Positions 62,105 to 64,000 of a stretch of DNA of 64,000 nt are shown here, piece by piece (position 1 is the stretch's first letter; each line of letters opens with the position of its first letter). The translations under genes were made by a program, and so were the position numbers. Location of the stretch: NCBI RefSeq assembly GCF_001293565.1, contig NZ_JXMU01000005.1, forward strand, positions 1-64,000, read 5' to 3'. The notes beneath the pieces were generated by a model. It was given only the letters and a program-made list of their open reading frames with translations, was not told where the DNA came from and made no database searches. Source of the DNA: Ahrensia marina. Its GTDB lineage: Bacteria; Pseudomonadota; Alphaproteobacteria; Rhizobiales; Rhizobiaceae.

Positions 62105-62722
62105 ATGGAACTTACAGGCTTTGTGACCTATGCTGTAGCGCTCGGTATTGCGGCAGCCATTCCCGGCCCTGGCGTCATTGCTTTGGTTGCAAGAGCGCTC
62201 GGTTCAGGCTTTAAGCCAACATTGCCGATGCTGTTTGGTTTGGTGCTGGGCGATGTAACTTATCTTGCCGCAGCTGTTTTGGGACTGGCATATATTGCCA
62301 CGACTTTTGGCTGGGTTATTGTGGCTCTTAAATATGCCGGTGCAGCATATCTGCTTTATATGGCGTGGGGTTTCTGGCGCGACGGAATCACAGCAGAAAA
62401 GATATCGGCTAAAAAAGTTGGCGGTTCATGGTCCAGTTTTCTGGCAGGGCTGTTTGTCACATTAGGCAATCCCAAAACGATTATCTTCTATCTTGCCCTG
62501 CTACCAAACCTGCTTGATCTGACAATGATCACTGCTGCCGACTTTTCAATTCTGGTCGTGCTCACCTTTATTGTATTGATGATAGCGCTGTTGCCTTATA
62601 TCGCAGCGGCAGGCAAAGCCCGTATGTTCTTACAAACGCCAAAAGCGCTCAAACTGCTTAACCGTTTCGCCGCCACGTGTCTGGCTGGCGCGGCAACGGC
62701 AATCGCGGTACGCAGCAGTTAA
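62105..62722 (+). CDS. LysE/RhtB family exporter
   Basis: This 205-residue inner-membrane exporter has five or six hydrophobic segments and the family motif AAIPGPGVIALVARALGSGFKP, followed by GNPKTIIFYLALLPNLL. Substrates of the family are amino acids and analogues; none can be named here. ATG 62105 is preferred to an in-frame start inside dut. Confidence 0.9.
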   Translation: MELTGFVTYAVALGIAAAIPGPGVIALVARALGSGFKPTLPMLFGLVLGDVTYLAAAVLGLAYIATTFGWVIVALKYAGAAYLLYMAWGFWRDGITAEKISAKKVGGSWSSFLAGLFVTLGNPKTIIFYLALLPNLLDLTMITAADFSILVVLTFIVLMIALLPYIAAAGKARMFLQTPKALKLLNRFAATCLAGAATAIAVRSS

Positions 62723-62735
62723 TCCGTTGGCCGTA

Positions 62736-63638
62736 TCAGGCGGCGGCCGACAACTGGTCGCCTGCGATACGGTAAGAGATTGCCTCTGCGATATGAATGC
62801 GGCCGATGCAGTCGCTATCGTCAAGATCTGCCAATGTGCGCGCTACCTTTAATATCCGGTGATAGGCACGCGCAGAAAACTTCATCTTATCAGCTGCGTC
62901 CGCAAGCAGATGTGTACTGCCGTCATCCATTTGTGCGACATCTTCAATAAGCGCTGTCGGGCAATGTGCGTTCATTGTGATGTCTTGCTGGCCTAAAGCG
63001 GCATATCGCTCGGATTGCCGGACACGCGCACGGGCAACACGTTTGGCAACCGATGCACTCGCTTCTCCGGGTTTTGCACGGATCAAATCGCCGGGCGAAA
63101 CACTTGGCACCTCCACACGTAAATCAATACGGTCCATCAACGGACCCGAAATTCGCGCCTGATAATCGGTTTTGCACCGAGCACCGCGCGCGCAACTATG
63201 GCCCGGCTCACCCGCCATACCGCAACGGCACGGGTTCATGGCCGCAATGAGCTGTATTCTTGCAGGATATGTCACACGATGGTTGGCACGTGCGATCATA
63301 CATTCCCCCACCTCAAGCGGCTGCCTGAGACTATCGAGCACTTGCGGCGTAAATTCAGGAAACTCATCGAGAAAAAGTACGCCGTTATGCGCAAGTGAAA
63401 CCTCGCCTGGCCGCGCTTTAAAGCCTCCGCCGACCATAGCAGCCATTGAAGCCGAATGATGCGGCGCTCTAAAGGGCCGCCGGTCGGATAACTCGCCACC
63501 TGCCAATTCACCGGCAATTGAAGCGACCATCGACACATCCAAAAGCTCCCGCGGGCTAAGCGATGGTAAAATTGATGCTAATCGCTGTGCCAACATTGAT
63601 TTTCCCGATCCGGGCGGACCAACAAGAAGCATATTATG
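62736..63638 (-). pseudogene. comM: comM interrupted, C-terminal 300 codons
   Basis: This AAA+ Mg-chelatase-like protein (ComM/YifB), a helicase in natural transformation, is normally about 510 residues. The remaining part begins HNMLLVGPPGSGKSMLAQRL, exactly at the Walker A motif, and continues with Walker B (NGVLFLDEFPEF), a four-Cys loop (CRCGMAGEPGHSC, then ARC) and the C-terminal domain to a normal stop. The conserved AAAGGHN before Walker A reads SIVHN, and further upstream the frame is the antisense of a recombinase gene. So about 210 N-terminal residues are absent here, probably displaced to the far end of an inserted element. The ATG at 63632 gives an open frame but not a functional protein. 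Confidence 0.88.
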
Positions 63639-63672
63639 GACAATAGACCTACATTCAAATATTGTGCTCCAT
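63633..63672. mobile_element. Left junction of an element integrated in comM
   Basis: ComM coding identity ends at the His-Asn codons (63633-63638). Beyond 63639 the sequence no longer encodes the conserved Gly-Gly of the motif, and the recombinase starts at 63673. A small imperfect dyad GGACAATAGACC lies at 63638-63649. The crossover is therefore within a few bases of 63639. Only this end is in the window, so the core repeat cannot be fixed. Confidence 0.75.
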
Positions 63673-64000
63673 ATGAAAAGTTCTCCTTTACCCCGCGCTT
63701 ATTCTTACATTCGTTTTTCTACTCCTGATCAGATGAAAGGTGATAGTCTAAGAAGGCAAATTGAAGCCGCCGAAAGTTATGCAAGAACTCATGGGCTTCA
63801 CCTCGATGATCAATTGACATTTCAGGATTTGGGCGTCTCAGCTTTCCGCGGGGCGAATGTGGAGACCGGCCGCCTGGGGGACTTCTTGCAAGCAATCCGT
63901 TTCAAAGACATTGCGCCTGGCAGCTATCTTATAGTTGAAAGCCTAGACCGGCTAAGTCGCAGAACGCCCCGCAAAGCCGTTAGAATGCTAGAAGAAATAT
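63673..64000 (+). CDS. Serine recombinase/integrase, N-terminal part
   Basis: The gene runs off the window after 109 codons. The resolvase catalytic domain is clear: YSYIRFSTPDQ with the nucleophile Ser, then DSLRRQIEAAESYAR, a GVSAFRG loop and LIVESLDRLSRR with the Arg pair of the active site. A recombinase and zinc-ribbon C terminus cannot be seen. Its start lies 35 bases from the comM break and it reads into the element, the usual place of a large serine integrase. No clear Shine-Dalgarno; a GTG 9 bases upstream is an alternative start. Confidence 0.92.
   Translation, partial: MKSSPLPRAYSYIRFSTPDQMKGDSLRRQIEAAESYARTHGLHLDDQLTFQDLGVSAFRGANVETGRLGDFLQAIRFKDIAPGSYLIVESLDRLSRRTPRKAVRMLEEI

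Noticed and set aside
1-64000. CRISPR array, insertion sequence or rRNA operon
   Set aside because: No regularly spaced repeats, transposase genes with terminal repeats or rRNA sequence were seen; the only mobile signature is at the right edge.

Overview
The window looks like a chromosome segment of an alphaproteobacterium of the order Hyphomicrobiales (Rhizobiales) with G+C near one half. The evidence is the FrcBCAK fructose importer of the Sinorhizobium type, the PhyR-NepR-EcfG general stress response (GSR), HWE-family histidine kinases, and gene pairs typical of the group (ubiE-ubiB-coaBC, tamA-tamB). The genus cannot be fixed from sequence reading alone.

Layout. 1-60: 3' part of tRNA-Ser(GGA). 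212-3483: a four-gene plus-strand cassette (DHA2 efflux pump, sigma-like protein, VOC protein, SoxR) with a SoxR-box-like palindrome in the efflux promoter. 3489-16423: a complete nitrate assimilation block on the minus strand, nrtA-nrtB-nrtC, nirB-nirD, nasA and a cysG with a decayed methyltransferase half, preceded by nasT-nasS. The nrtA leader carries a sigma-54 promoter, an ANTAR-type hairpin and an intrinsic terminator, which is a readable NasS/NasT antitermination switch. 16544-21540: ROK regulator with a 13-bp perfect inverted repeat operator and frcBCAK. 21571-25198: Lrp regulator, class V aminotransferase-like protein, a Ser/Ala/Gln-rich protein and a KdgK-like sugar kinase. 25283-31509: TamB and TamA.

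31793-40871 is a general stress response region: two HWE kinases, PhyR, NepR, EcfG, a lone receiver protein, a Crp/Fnr regulator, Dps and small membrane proteins. I found five GGAAC-N17-GTT promoters. One drives nepR-ecfG, three drive small stress-type genes (one of them far away at 58.7 kb), and one stands before a roughly 95-nt candidate small RNA with two C-rich loops and a terminator hairpin.

40889-43097: HupE/UreJ-like protein, DUF4198-like protein and SlyX. 43274-52556: nucleoside uptake and salvage (ABC ATPase and two permeases without a binding protein, then cdd, a purine nucleoside phosphorylase, deoC, deoA, with upp and add on the other strand). 52682-56523: ubiE, ubiB and a coaBC whose product carries an extra N-terminal ribbon-helix-helix domain. 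56520-62722: housekeeping genes (class II amidotransferase, pirin, peroxiredoxin, prfC, dut, LysE family).

At the right edge comM is cut just before its Walker A motif, and 35-40 bp beyond the break a serine recombinase starts and runs off the window. This is best read as the left end of an integrated mobile element whose cargo lies outside the window.
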